Part shown: piece after piece, positions 19,855-28,815 of the stretch
How positions within the stretch are numbered: the stretch's first letter is position 1
Layout: the number at the start of each line of letters is the position of its first letter
Origin: Kitasatospora phosalacinea
GTDB lineage: Bacteria > Actinomycetota > Actinomycetes > Streptomycetales > Streptomycetaceae
Length of the DNA stretch: 64,000 nucleotides
Assembly (NCBI RefSeq): GCF_000716545.1
Contig: NZ_JNWZ01000035.1
Span: 1-64,000 of the forward strand
Direction of reading: 5' to 3'
Made by a program: the position numbers and the translations under genes
Notes under the pieces: model-generated
What the model saw: only the letters and a program-made list of their open reading frames with translations
Database searches by the model: none
Told to the model about the DNA's origin: nothing

Positions 19855-20630
19855 GCGACCACCCCCGCGGCGGCGGCCGGGGCCGGCGGCGGGCCGTCGA
19901 CCGGGGCCTGCCGGACGTCCGAGACGATCGCGCCGTCGACCAGCCGGACGACCCGCTTGGCGTGCAGCGCGACCTCGTCCTCGTGGGTGATCACCACCAC
20001 GGTGCGGCCGCGCGCGTTGAGTCCGTCGATGATGCCCAGCACCTCCCCGGTGGAACGGCTGTCGAGGTTGCCGGTGGGCTCGTCGGCGAGCAGCATCGCG
20101 GGCGCGGTGACCAGCGCCCGGGCCACCGCGACGCGCTGCTGCTGGCCGCCGGAGAGCTGGTTGGGCTTGTGCCCGGCCCGGTCGGCCAGGCCGACCAGGC
20201 CGAGCGCGGCCATCGCCCGGCGGCGCCGCTCGGCGGCCCGCACGCCCGCGTAGGCCAGCGGCAGTTCGACCTGGGCCAGCGCGGTGGTGCGGGGCACCAG
20301 GTTGAAGGACTGGAACACGAAGCCGATCTTGCGGTTGCGGACCAGCGCGAGCTGGCCCTCGTCCAGGTGGCCGACGTCGGTGCCGTCCAGCAGGTAGCGG
20401 CCGGAGGTGGGCACGTCCAGGCAGCCCAGGATGTTCATCAGGGTCGACTTGCCGGAGCCGGAGGAGCCCATCACCGCGACGTAGTCGCCCTCCGCGATGT
20501 CCAGGTCCACGCCGAGCGGCTCGCCGCCGCCGGTCAGCGGGCCGCGCAGGGCGTGCACGACGGCGTCGCCGTGGCCGTACGACTTGGTGACCCGGCGGAT
20601 CTGGATCACCGGGGGCTTGGCGGTGCGCAT
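19851..20630 (-). CDS. MacB/LolD-type ABC transporter ATPase
   Basis: This 259-residue ATPase has Walker A GSSGSGKSTLMNILG, Q-loop FVFQSFNLVPR, signature LSGGQQQRVAVARAL, Walker B MLLADEPTGNLD and H-loop VVVITHE, the sequence style of the MacB/LolD/SalX group. It powers the FtsX-type permease encoded next. The ATG shares one base with the stop of the adaptor gene (TGATG, 20628-20632), so adaptor, ATPase and permease are translationally coupled. The C-terminal 25 residues are Pro/Ala-rich. Confidence 0.94.
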   Translation of the reverse strand: MRTAKPPVIQIRRVTKSYGHGDAVVHALRGPLTGGGEPLGVDLDIAEGDYVAVMGSSGSGKSTLMNILGCLDVPTSGRYLLDGTDVGHLDEGQLALVRNRKIGFVFQSFNLVPRTTALAQVELPLAYAGVRAAERRRRAMAALGLVGLADRAGHKPNQLSGGQQQRVAVARALVTAPAMLLADEPTGNLDSRSTGEVLGIIDGLNARGRTVVVITHEDEVALHAKRVVRLVDGAIVSDVRQAPVDGPPPAPAAAAGVVA

Positions 20631-22003
20631 CAGCGGGTGCCTCCGGCGCCGCCGCGGCTGCCTCCGCCGGTGCCGCCGAAGCCGCCCGTGCCGCCGCCGA
20701 AGCCGCCCGCGCCGCCGTTCAGGCCGGGGAACTGGCCGGACGGGAAGCCGTTGCCGGTGCCCGCGGTGGTGGAGGCCAGTTCGACCTTCTCGCCCTCGGT
20801 CAGGCCCTCGGTGACCTGCACGGTGCTGTCGCCCTCGATGCCGACGGCGACCTGCACCCGCTCGGTGGAGCCGTCGTCGTGCACCACCGTCGCGGTGCGG
20901 GTGGCGCCGGTGCCCTGGAGGGCCGCGGTCGGCACCGACAGGGCGTTCTCGGCGGAGCCGGTGGTCACCGAGATGGTGGCGCTCAGGCCGGTGCGCAGGC
21001 CGGCGGTGTCGCCGCTGATCTGCAGCGTCGCGCCGTACTGCACGGCCCCGTTGGTGGAGCTGGAGGGCAGCGAGCTGACCGACAGCACGGTGGCGTCCAG
21101 CTTGGTGTCGGACTGCGCGTTCAGGGTGACGGTGGCCGGCTGGCCCTTCTTCAGCTTGAGCGAGTCCAGCTCGGAGAAGTTCGCGGTGACCTCCATCCCG
21201 GACGGGTTGGTCAGCACGATGAAGCCGGACGGGGTGGTGCTCGAACCGGTGCTGCCGGTACCGGTCTTGGTGCCGGACGAGGAGGAGCCGCCGGACGCGG
21301 ACGAGCCGGAGGAGCCGGTGCCGGAGACGGTGTCGCCGACCTTGCCGGAGATCGAGGCGACGGTGCCGTCGGTGGTCGCGGTGAGCGTCGTCCCGGCCAG
21401 CGCCTCCTTGGCGTTGGCGAGCGTCGTCTCGGCGTTGTCGACCTGCTGCCGGGCGGAGGCGACCTGCGCCTGGTCGACCTTCACGGTGGTCGTGGTGGTC
21501 GGCTGCGGGGTGCTCTGGGCGCTCGCGCCGCCGCTGCCGCCGCTCCGCCCGGAGCCCGACGAGCCGCCGGACGAGCCGCCGGAGGTGGCGGGCACCGTGG
21601 TGGTCACCGTCTCGCCGGCCTCGGCCTTGGTCAGGTTGGCCTCGGCCGTGTTCAGCGCGGCCTGCGCCTGGTCGACCTGCTGCTGGGCGGCGGTGGTGTC
21701 GACGGTGGCCAGCACCTGGCCCTTCTTCACCGCGTCGCCGACCGCGACCTTCACCGAGGTGAGCCTGCCGCCGGTGGTGAAGTCCTGCCCGGCGTCGGAC
21801 GGCGAGAACAGCGCGCCCGACCCGGACACCGTGGCCTGGACCGTGCCCTTGCCGACCGTGACGGTCCTGACCTTGGAGCTGGTCGCGGCCTTGCTGCTGC
21901 CGCTGTCCAGGGTGGTGTACGCCAGCGCGGCCCCGCCGATCAGGGCCACGCCGAGCGCGGAGTTGACGAGGACGGCCCCACGCCGTCGCGGAAGCACCTT
22001 CAT
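20630..22003 (-). CDS. HlyD/RND-type periplasmic adaptor subunit
   Basis: This 457-residue membrane fusion protein has an N-terminal anchor (AVLVNSALGVALIGGAALAYTTL), a biotinyl-lipoyl half-motif (GGRLTSVKVAVGDAVKKGQVLATVD), a coiled-coil hairpin rich in Gln/Ala (AQQQVDQAQAALNTAEANLTKAEAG), a second lipoyl half (ATTDGTVASISGKVGD), then beta-barrel and membrane-proximal domains. Low-complexity Ser/Gly insertions interrupt the hairpin and lipoyl domains, and a Gly/Phe-rich tail ends the protein. It is the first gene of the exporter operon. The ATG at 22003 was chosen because the upstream extension is Arg-rich and unlike an adaptor. The 196 bases upstream to 22199 show nothing notable. Confidence 0.88.
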   Translation of the reverse strand: MKVLPRRRGAVLVNSALGVALIGGAALAYTTLDSGSSKAATSSKVRTVTVGKGTVQATVSGSGALFSPSDAGQDFTTGGRLTSVKVAVGDAVKKGQVLATVDTTAAQQQVDQAQAALNTAEANLTKAEAGETVTTTVPATSGGSSGGSSGSGRSGGSGGASAQSTPQPTTTTTVKVDQAQVASARQQVDNAETTLANAKEALAGTTLTATTDGTVASISGKVGDTVSGTGSSGSSASGGSSSSGTKTGTGSTGSSTTPSGFIVLTNPSGMEVTANFSELDSLKLKKGQPATVTLNAQSDTKLDATVLSVSSLPSSSTNGAVQYGATLQISGDTAGLRTGLSATISVTTGSAENALSVPTAALQGTGATRTATVVHDDGSTERVQVAVGIEGDSTVQVTEGLTEGEKVELASTTAGTGNGFPSGQFPGLNGGAGGFGGGTGGFGGTGGGSRGGAGGTR

Positions 22004-22199
22004 GGCGCAGAAGCATCGCCCCGCGCTCTTGCGCCGCTCTGTGCGGATCCTGGACGCCGGCTGTGACCGGCGGTCCGGACGAACCCGCCCGTACCGACCG
22101 TGCGGGGGGCGACGGCCCACCGGCCGACCACCAGCCCTTGACCCGACTCCCAGAAACCTCCCAGCGAAGTCCCGTCAGTGCTTCACGCGGGCCCCGCCG

Positions 22200-23492
22200 T
22201 CAGTCGGTGAGCCTGCCCGCGAAGTGGTCCAGGTACGCCTGCATGTCGAAGTGCCCGTGCCCGGACAGCGCGAACACGATCGCCTTCGACTCGCCGGACT
22301 CCCGGCAGGCCAGCGCCTCGTCGATCGCCGCCCGCACCGCGTGGGCGGACTCCGGCGCGGGCACGATGCCCTCGGCCCGGGCGAACGCCACGCCCGCCTC
22401 GAAGCAGGCGGTCTGCGGCACCGCGACGGCCTCGACCAGGCCCAGCTCCTTGAGGTGGCTGACGATCGGCGACATGCCGTGGTAGCGCAGCCCGCCGGCG
22501 TGGATCGCGGGCGGCGCGAAGCCGTGCCCCAGGGTGTGCATCCGCATCAGCGGGGTGGTGCCGGCGCTGTCGCCGAAGTCGTACTCGTAGCGGCCCCGGG
22601 TCAGCGAGGGGCAGGACGCGGGCTCCACCGCGAGCGCCCGCACCGCCCGGCGGCCCGCCAGCTGCTCGCCCAGGAACGGGAAGGCCAGCCCGCCGAAGTT
22701 GGAGCCGCCGCCGGCCGCGCCGATCACCACGTCCGGGTAGTCGTCGATCCGGGCGAACTGGGCCAGCGCCTCCCGCCCGATCACCGTCTGGTGCAGCAGC
22801 ACGTGGTTCAGCACCGAGCCGAGCGCGTACTTGGCCCGGCCGCCGGCGGCCGCCACCGCCTCGACCGCCTCGGAGATCGCCAGCCCCAGGCTGCCGGCGG
22901 CCGCCGGGTCGGCCTCCAGCGCGGCCCGGCCGGCGGCGGTCAGTTCGGAGGGCGAGGCGTGCACCCGGGCGCCGTAGGTCTCCATCAGGGCCCGCCGGTA
23001 GGGCTTCTGGTCGTAGGAGACCCGGACCATGAAGACCTCGCAGTCCAGCTCCAGGAAGGAGCAGGCCAGGCCGAGCGCGCTGCCCCACTGCCCGGCGCCG
23101 GTCTCGGTGACCAGGCTGGTCACCCCGGCCGCCTTGTTGTAGTACGCCTGCGCCAGCGCGGTGTTGAGCTTGTGCGAACCGGTCGGGTTGCCGCCCTCGT
23201 ACTTGTAGTAGATCCGGGCGGGGGTGCGCAGCGCGCGCTCCAGGCGCTCGGCGCGCACCAGGGGCGCGGGGCGGAAGCGGCGGTACAGGTCGAGGACCGG
23301 GCCGGGGACGTCCACCTCGCGGGGGCCGCCGAGTTCCTGGGCGACGAGCTCGGCGGGGAACAGCGGGGCGAGGTCGTCGGCGGTGACCGGCTGCTTGGTG
23401 CCGGGGTGCAGCATCGGCGGGAGGGGCCGCGGCAGGTCCGGCAGGATGTTGTACCAGGCGGTGGGGGTCGGGTCGGCGTCGTGCTGGCTCAT
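22200..23492 (-). CDS. TrpB-like PLP-dependent enzyme (TrpB2)
   Basis: This 430-residue protein belongs to the TrpB2 branch of tryptophan synthase beta chains. It condenses indole with serine or a related substrate using PLP. The PLP lysine is in [19 protein letters not shown], the phosphate loop is [14 protein letters not shown], and the [13 protein letters not shown] region holds the catalytic Glu loop. An N-terminal extension ([20 protein letters not shown]) is typical of TrpB2 and absent from TrpB1. No trpA is nearby, which fits a stand-alone indole-salvage or other beta-replacement role. The ATG at 23492 is preceded by GGGAGA. Confidence 0.9.
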   Translation of the reverse strand: MSQHDADPTPTAWYNILPDLPRPLPPMLHPGTKQPVTADDLAPLFPAELVAQELGGPREVDVPGPVLDLYRRFRPAPLVRAERLERALRTPARIYYKYEGGNPTGSHKLNTALAQAYYNKAAGVTSLVTETGAGQWGSALGLACSFLELDCEVFMVRVSYDQKPYRRALMETYGARVHASPSELTAAGRAALEADPAAAGSLGLAISEAVEAVAAAGGRAKYALGSVLNHVLLHQTVIGREALAQFARIDDYPDVVIGAAGGGSNFGGLAFPFLGEQLAGRRAVRALAVEPASCPSLTRGRYEYDFGDSAGTTPLMRMHTLGHGFAPPAIHAGGLRYHGMSPIVSHLKELGLVEAVAVPQTACFEAGVAFARAEGIVPAPESAHAVRAAIDEALACRESGESKAIVFALSGHGHFDMQAYLDHFAGRLTD

Positions 23493-23543
23493 CCGGGCTC
23501 TCCCTGCGGTGCGTCGTGCGCTTGCCGCAGGGAGTCCTTCCAC

Positions 23544-23582
23544 CCGGCCGGGGCGGGCAACCGCGCTGCCCGCCCCGGCCGG
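23544..23582 (-). terminator. Perfect 16-bp hairpin after hisC
   Basis: CCGGCCGGGGCGGGCA (23544-23559) pairs exactly with 23567-23582 over a 7-base loop, starting 10 bases downstream of the hisC stop. It separates hisC from trpB2 transcriptionally. Confidence 0.75.
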
Positions 23583-23592
23583 TGACGCGGGC

Positions 23593-24669
23593 TCAGATCT
23601 CCTTGCGGAACGCCTCGGCCGCGGCCAGGAACAGGTCGTTGCCCTCGGTCTCGCCGATCGACACCCGCACGCCCTCGCCGGCGAAGGGGCGCACCACCAC
23701 GCCGGCCTCGGCGCAGGCGGCGGCGAAGTCGGCGGTGCGCTCGCCCAGCCGCAGCCAGACGAAGTTGGCCTGGGAGTCGACGACCGTCCAGCCCTGGGCG
23801 CGCAGCGCGGCGCCGACCCGGGCGCGCTCGGCGACCAGCGCCTCGACCCGCTCCAGCAGGGCCCGTTCGGCGCGCAGCGAGGCGACCGCGGCGTCCTGGG
23901 CGAGCTGGCTGACGCCGAACGGGACGGCGGTCTTGCGCAGCGCGTCGGCGACCGGCTCGTGGGCGATCGCGAAGCCGACCCGCAGGCCGGCCAGGCCGTA
24001 CGCCTTGGAGAAGGTGCGCAGCACGCAGACGTTGGGGCGGTCGCGGTAGAGCTCGACGCCGTCGGGCACCTCGGGGTCGCGGATGAACTCGCGGTAGGCC
24101 TCGTCCAGCACCACCAGGACGTGCGCCGGGACGGCGTCCAGGAAGCGGACCAGCTCCTCGCGGTGGATGGCCGCGCCGGTCGGGTTGTTGGGGTTGCAGA
24201 CGAAGACCAGCCGGGTGCGGTCGTTGATCGCGGCGAGCATCGCGTCGAGGTCGTGGGCCTCGTCGGCGGTGAGCGGGACGGGCACGGGGGTGGCGCCGGC
24301 GACCTGGGTGATGATCGGGTACGCCTCGAAGGAACGCCAGGCGAAGACCACCTCGTCGCCGGGGCCGGCCGCGGAGAGCACCAGGGACTGGGCGACGCCG
24401 ACCGAGCCGGTGCCGGTGGCGACGTGCTCGGCGGGGACGCCGAAGCGCTCGGCGAGCTCGGTGACCAGGCCGCTGACCGCCATGTCGGGGTAGCGGTTGA
24501 AGTCGCCGGCGGCGGCGATCGCGGCTTCCAGCACGCCGGGCAGCGGCGGGTAGGGGTTCTCGTTGGAGGACAGCTTGAAGGCGTCGGCTCCGGCCGGCTT
24601 GCCGGGCTTGTAGCTGGGGATGCCGTCCAGGCTGGGCCGCAGGCGGGGGCCGTGTTCGCGCTGAACCAC
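23593..24669 (-). CDS. hisC: Histidinol-phosphate-type aminotransferase
   Basis: This 358-residue class I/II PLP aminotransferase is of the HisC/Pat kind. It has [14 protein letters not shown] at the N-terminus, [21 protein letters not shown], the PLP lysine in [16 protein letters not shown], and VRVSIGE near the end with the substrate-phosphate arginine. It converts histidinol phosphate or aromatic amino acids with 2-oxoglutarate. It is not in a his operon here, so it may be the aromatic aminotransferase paralogue (Pat). The GTG at 24669 follows GGAG by seven bases; the longer upstream frame is Arg/Thr-rich and unlikely. Confidence 0.88.
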   Translation of the reverse strand: MVQREHGPRLRPSLDGIPSYKPGKPAGADAFKLSSNENPYPPLPGVLEAAIAAAGDFNRYPDMAVSGLVTELAERFGVPAEHVATGTGSVGVAQSLVLSAAGPGDEVVFAWRSFEAYPIITQVAGATPVPVPLTADEAHDLDAMLAAINDRTRLVFVCNPNNPTGAAIHREELVRFLDAVPAHVLVVLDEAYREFIRDPEVPDGVELYRDRPNVCVLRTFSKAYGLAGLRVGFAIAHEPVADALRKTAVPFGVSQLAQDAAVASLRAERALLERVEALVAERARVGAALRAQGWTVVDSQANFVWLRLGERTADFAAACAEAGVVVRPFAGEGVRVSIGETEGNDLFLAAAEAFRKEI

Positions 24670-24747
24670 GGGGTTCTCCGTTTCTCGTTCCTCGACGGTG
24701 GGCCGCGTTCGGCCCCCGGTCGGGTGCTGCGAACGATACCGACCGCC

Positions 24748-24765
24748 CTCACCCGTGCGGGTGAG
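24748..24765. promoter_or_regulatory. Inverted repeat in hisC/lacI divergent region
   Basis: CTCACCC and GGGTGAG flank a GTGC centre, forming an 18-base dyad about 80 bases upstream of hisC. It lies in the 288-base gap between hisC and the divergent LacI gene. It could be an operator for either; no transcript evidence. Confidence 0.35.
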
Positions 24766-24883
24766 ATGCTCGTCCGGGTTACGGGTGCAGTTCAGCCATT
24801 CTGCCGGGTTCCTTTGGCACATGTCAGAGGTATCCGGGCCGGAAAACCGCTGCTATCGAAGGGCGTCCGGCCAAGGCGTTCAT

Positions 24884-24899
24884 GGAGAAACGTATCTCC
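24884..24899. promoter_or_regulatory. Candidate LacI-family autoregulatory site
   Basis: GGAGAAACGTATCTCC is an inverted repeat (arms GGAGA/TCTCC, 6-base centre) 58 bases before the LacI start. Size and symmetry suit a LacI-family operator. Confidence 0.35.
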
Positions 24900-24957
24900 G
24901 GCCTTCTGTAGCGAACCGGTCACGGACCGCCGTCACGCACCATACGATCGGTCCGCC

Positions 24958-26115
24958 ATGACAGCAGCAGCCAACCAGAACGGTCGACGGGCCACCGCGT
25001 CCCGGCGCCTGGAGCGGGCCGGCATCCGGGACGTCGCGGCGGCCGCCGGCGTGTCCATCACCACCGTCTCGGACGCCCTGAACGGCAAGGGACGGCTCCC
25101 GGACGAGACCCGCAGCCGGGTCCGCGAGGTCGCCGAGCGCCTCGGGTACCGGCCGTCCGCGGCCGCCCGCACCCTGCGCACCGGGCGGTCGGGGCTGATC
25201 GGCCTGACCGTCACCACGTACGGCGAAGAGCCTTTCACCTTCACCGAGTTCGCCTACTTCGCCGAGATGGCCCGGGCCGCCACCAGCGCCGCGCTGGGCC
25301 GCGGCTACGCCCTGGTGGTGCTGCCCGCCTCCTCCCGGCACGACGTGTGGAGCAACATCGCGCTGGACGGCACGGTGGTGATCGACCCGCCCGACCAGGA
25401 CCCGCTGGTCACCGAGCTGTACCGGTCCGGCGTCCCGGTGGTCTCCGACGGCAAGCCGGGCAACTGCCCGGTCACCGCCTGGGTCGACAACGACCACGAG
25501 GCCGCCGTGCTGAACATCCTGGAGCACCTCAGCGAGGCCGGCGCCCGCCGGATCGGCCTGCTCACCGGCACCTCCACCGACACCTACACCCGGCTCTCCA
25601 CCGAGGCGTACCTCGCCTGGTGCGACCGGGTCGGCCAGGAGCCGGTGTACGAGGCGTACCCGGCGCACGACCCGGCCGCCGGGGCGGTGGCCGCCGACCG
25701 GCTGCTGGCCCGCCCGGACCGCCCGGACGCGGTGTACGGCCTGTTCGACCCGAACGGCACCGACCTGCTGGCCGCCGCCCGCCGCTACGGGCTGCGCGTC
25801 CCGGACGACCTGCTGCTGGTGTGCTGCAGCGAGTCCGACGTGTACGCCAACACCGAACCCCCCATCACCACGCTGTCGCTGAAACCCCGTCGGATCGGCA
25901 CCACCGTGGTCAACCTGCTGATCGACGCGATCGAAGGAGTCGACGCCGGCACCGGCACCACCGCCGGCCGGCTGTTCCCGCCGCGCTACCGCACCGCCGG
26001 CACCGGCCCGCCGCCCGGCACCCTGATGCCCACCGAACTGATCGTCCGGGCCTCCTCGCAGCCCCGCGCCCCGCGCACCACCGTCAGCCCGCCCCGGCCG
26101 CCGGGCGAGGCGTAG
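24958..26115 (+). CDS. LacI-family transcriptional regulator
   Basis: This 385-residue regulator has an N-terminal LacI helix-turn-helix (IRDVAAAAGVSITTVSDALNGKGRLPDETRSRV by position about 22-54), a hinge helix (RPSAAARTLRTG), and a periplasmic-binding-protein effector domain (about 80-340). The effector region lacks obvious sugar-pocket signatures I can assign. An N-terminal basic tail and a Pro-rich C-terminal tail extend the usual length. The ATG at 24958 is directly upstream of the conserved domain. It stands alone between hisC (divergent) and a metallophosphoesterase gene, so the target is not evident. Confidence 0.9.
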   Translation: MTAAANQNGRRATASRRLERAGIRDVAAAAGVSITTVSDALNGKGRLPDETRSRVREVAERLGYRPSAAARTLRTGRSGLIGLTVTTYGEEPFTFTEFAYFAEMARAATSAALGRGYALVVLPASSRHDVWSNIALDGTVVIDPPDQDPLVTELYRSGVPVVSDGKPGNCPVTAWVDNDHEAAVLNILEHLSEAGARRIGLLTGTSTDTYTRLSTEAYLAWCDRVGQEPVYEAYPAHDPAAGAVAADRLLARPDRPDAVYGLFDPNGTDLLAAARRYGLRVPDDLLLVCCSESDVYANTEPPITTLSLKPRRIGTTVVNLLIDAIEGVDAGTGTTAGRLFPPRYRTAGTGPPPGTLMPTELIVRASSQPRAPRTTVSPPRPPGEA

Positions 26116-26291
26116 GGTCCGCCCGGCGGGCCCCGACCACGGCCCCCGCCCCGGCCACTGGTCCAGACCACCGCGAAACGGGGCAGACCGGACGGCCGGA
26201 CGGCCCCGCGCGGGCCGGTCGGGCGGTTCGACAGAAATCGGATACCGACCAGGTGAGGACGGCGGGAGAGTGCGCTTCCTATGATGGGCGA

Positions 26292-27440
26292 ATGACACCC
26301 GAGGACCTCTTCCGCGAACCCGAGCAACCGCACTCGGGCCCCCGCCCCCGCCAGGACCTCGACGTGCTCCCGCAGGGCTCCTACTTCGAGCCGGCCGAAC
26401 CCGCCGGCTACCCGTACGAGGAGACGTACAGCACCTACGGCGGCGCCCGCTACCTGGAACAGCACTGGGCCCCGGCAAGCCAGTTCGGCGCCGACGCGCC
26501 CCCCGTGCCCGGCCACTACGCGCCCACCGGGCAGGCCCCGCACGAGGACCCGCCGACCATCGAGCTCGGCCCGCCGATCGACACCCCGCCCGTCGAGGTG
26601 CACTTCCCCTACCCGCAGCCCGAGCCCGGCGAGGGCCCCGGACCGCTGTTCGTCATCGGCGACGTCCACGGCTACCTCGACGAACTGCTCGCCGCCCTCC
26701 ACCAGCAGGGCCTGATCGACACCGAGGGCCACTGGTCGGCCGGCCGCTCCCGGGTCTGGTTCCTCGGCGACTTCACCGACCGCGGCCCCGACGGCATCGG
26801 CGTCATCGACCTGGTCATGCAGCTCGCCGCCGAGGCCGCCGCGGCCGGGGGCTACTGCCGCGCCCTGATGGGCAACCACGAACTGCTCTTCCTCGGCGCC
26901 TCCCGCTACGGCGACGAAGCCGTCCAGTCCACCGCCGGCACCGCCTCCTTCCTCGCCGCCTGGCGCCTCAACGGCGGCCAGCAGCACGACCTGGAGCGCC
27001 TGCAGCCGCACCACATCAGCTGGCTCTCCCGGCTGCCCGCGATGGCCCTGGAGGACGGCCACCTGCTGCTGCACTCCGACACCACCGCGTACCTGGAGTA
27101 CGGCGAGACCATCGCCGACGTCAACGACGCCGTGCACGCCCTGCTCGCCGACGAGGGCATCGACGAGTGGTGGGACGCCTTCCGCAAGTTCACCAAGCGC
27201 TTCGCCTTCCGCGGCCAGGCCGGCACCATGGCCGCCCAGGAACTGCTCGCCGTGTACGGCGGCTACCGGGTCGTCCACGGCCACAGCCCGATCCCGTACC
27301 TCACCGGCGACCAGCCCGAGGACGGCACCCCGCCGCACGTCCCCGGCCCGTACATCTACGCCGACGAGCTGGCCATCGCGATGGACGGCGGCGTGACCAT
27401 GGACGGCCGCCTGCTGGTCGCCCGGCTGCCACTGAACTGA
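26292..27440 (+). CDS. Metallophosphoesterase with disordered N-terminus
   Basis: This 382-residue calcineurin-like phosphoesterase has all metal-binding motifs: VIGDVHGY, FLGDFTDRGPDG, LMGNHELLF and VVHGHSPIPY. These arrange a dinuclear metal site for a phosphomonoester or diester, in the style of PrpE/ApaH-like serine/threonine phosphatases. The first 110 residues are Pro/Glu/Tyr-rich and probably unstructured (YEETYSTYGGARY). The ATG at 26292 follows GGGCGA. The gap 26116-26291 holds no gene. A short hairpin at 27445-27460 follows the stop. Confidence 0.9.
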   Translation: MTPEDLFREPEQPHSGPRPRQDLDVLPQGSYFEPAEPAGYPYEETYSTYGGARYLEQHWAPASQFGADAPPVPGHYAPTGQAPHEDPPTIELGPPIDTPPVEVHFPYPQPEPGEGPGPLFVIGDVHGYLDELLAALHQQGLIDTEGHWSAGRSRVWFLGDFTDRGPDGIGVIDLVMQLAAEAAAAGGYCRALMGNHELLFLGASRYGDEAVQSTAGTASFLAAWRLNGGQQHDLERLQPHHISWLSRLPAMALEDGHLLLHSDTTAYLEYGETIADVNDAVHALLADEGIDEWWDAFRKFTKRFAFRGQAGTMAAQELLAVYGGYRVVHGHSPIPYLTGDQPEDGTPPHVPGPYIYADELAIAMDGGVTMDGRLLVARLPLN

Positions 27441-27444
27441 CACC

Positions 27445-27460
27445 CGCGGGCCCGCCCGCG
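27445..27460 (+). terminator. Short hairpin after metallophosphoesterase gene
   Basis: CGCGGG and CCCGCG pair over a 4-base loop, five bases after the stop. It is weak and has no T-run; the remaining gap to 27603 shows nothing else. Confidence 0.35.
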
Positions 27461-27603
27461 AACTGGACACCCGAACGACAACCGCACCGACGTGCAAGGG
27501 GACCGAGCACACGGAAGTTCCGGAAAGAGGCTGTCGGCCCGCTCCCGCGCGCCCCTACCATCGAGGCCACTGACCTCCGTCGACCTCGCGGAACGGGGTA
27601 CCC

Positions 27604-28470
27604 ATGAGCAACCCCCCGCGCCTGCTCGCCGAGGACCGCGCCGACTTCGCGCGGCTGCTCGACGAAGCGCTGCGCGACACCGGTGTCCGACAGGCCCTCG
27701 CCGAACCGGGCGGGCACCTCACCGCCGAACAGCTGCACACCAAGGCGCTCGCCGACGCCGACACCGTCGCCGCACCCGCCGCCGCCGAGTACGCCCACTA
27801 CCTGGCGCTGCGCACCGCGCTCGCCGAGCACCCGGGCACCGCGCCGCCCGCCGGCGCCGGGCTGTTCCCCGTCCTCACCGTCCTCACCCCCGTCCTGGCC
27901 GGCGCCGCCGGGCTCGTCCTGCTGCTGCTCGGCTGGCTGCTGCGCGCCGCCGCGCCCGCGCTCGTGCTCGGCCGCTCCACCGTCACCGCCGGCGTCGTCG
28001 CGCTCGCCATCGCCGCCGGAGCCCTGCTGGTCGGCGGCGCCGGACTCGTCCTCACCGCCCTGCGCGACGCCTCCGCCGCCCCCGGCCACGCCGACCCGCA
28101 ACAGCACGCAGACCTCGTCGAAGCCCGCGACGCCTGGCGCGAAGCGCTGCGCGAACGCGCCCTGCTGCCCTGGCTGCACGCCAACCTGGCCGCCGCGCCG
28201 GTCGCCCCGCTCCCGCCCGCCCGGACCGCCCCGCCCGACCTGCACAGCCCCGGCTACAGCCGCGCCGCCTACTCCTCCCCGGGCTTCACCAGCCCCGGCG
28301 TCGAAGGACTCACCGACGACCGGGGCCGCCCGCGCGAGCACTCCGCGGAGTTCACCGGGCCCGGCTACTCCTCCCCCGACTTCACCAGCCCCGGGTCGGA
28401 GGGGATCACCGGCGCCCAGGGCCACCCGCGGCTCGACGGACCGGAGTTCACGGGGCCCGGCGAGGTCTGA
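27604..28470 (+). CDS. Unknown two-helix membrane protein with SPG-repeat tail
   Basis: I do not recognise this 288-residue protein as a named family. A helical N-terminal region (residues 1-75) precedes two membrane segments (FPVLTVLTPVLAGAAGLVLL and a second near 125-150), then a charged helix (EARDAWREALRERALLPWLHAN). The tail has imperfect repeats built on SPG and GPG (YSSPGFTSPGVEGLTDDRG, then YSSPDFTSPGSEGITGAQG, then FTGPG). Related proteins seem common in streptomycetes. The repetitive Tyr/Phe-Ser-Pro-Gly tail may be an interaction platform. The start ATG is preceded by GAACGGGG. Confidence 0.6.
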   Translation: MSNPPRLLAEDRADFARLLDEALRDTGVRQALAEPGGHLTAEQLHTKALADADTVAAPAAAEYAHYLALRTALAEHPGTAPPAGAGLFPVLTVLTPVLAGAAGLVLLLLGWLLRAAAPALVLGRSTVTAGVVALAIAAGALLVGGAGLVLTALRDASAAPGHADPQQHADLVEARDAWREALRERALLPWLHANLAAAPVAPLPPARTAPPDLHSPGYSRAAYSSPGFTSPGVEGLTDDRGRPREHSAEFTGPGYSSPDFTSPGSEGITGAQGHPRLDGPEFTGPGEV

Positions 28471-28532
28471 GGGCGGGCCGTCCGGGGGCCCGGAGAACGG
28501 CGGGGCCGGGCTGCCGACGGTTCACCGCCGGA

Positions 28533-28596
28533 GCGCGCACCGGCTCGCGGTTCCGTGCGGGCACGCGGCGGCACCGGCCTCCGACGGGCTCCGGCC
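28533..28596 (+). repeat. Dispersed repeat copy A
   Basis: This 64-base intergenic stretch recurs imperfectly at 44935-44999. Shared blocks are GCGCGCACCGGCT at the start, GTTCCGT, GCACGCGGC and CCGGCCTCCGACGGGCTCC plus GGCC at the end; one or two single-base gaps suffice to align them. It sits in the 345-base gap between two convergent genes, which holds no credible gene. Confidence 0.6.
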
Positions 28597-28703
28597 GCCG
28601 GCTCCGCACCTCCTGGCGGGCCCGGAACCGGGGAGCTCGCCGCCGGTACGCCGCCCGCCTCGCCATCGCGCCGGACTTCTCCGTCCCGGACGTGGCCCCG
28701 CCC

Positions 28704-28756
28704 GTCCCCGACCGCGTCCCCGACCGCGTCCCCGACCGCGTCCCGACCGCGTCCCG
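28704..28756. repeat. Tandem 12-mer array (about four copies)
   Basis: GTCCCCGACCGC is repeated three times exactly (28704-28739) and followed by an 11-base copy and a partial one. It is non-coding in context, 60 bases before the MFS stop codon. Confidence 0.75.
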
Positions 28757-28815
28757 GGCACGGACGGCGCCGGCCTGCGGTGGGCCGTCACCGCCCTCCC
28801 CCACCGGACGGGGCG

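Noticed and set aside
28704..28756. CRISPR or iteron origin from tandem 12-mers
   Set aside because: There are no spacers, no nearby replication gene and no AT-rich region; simple slippage repeat is enough.
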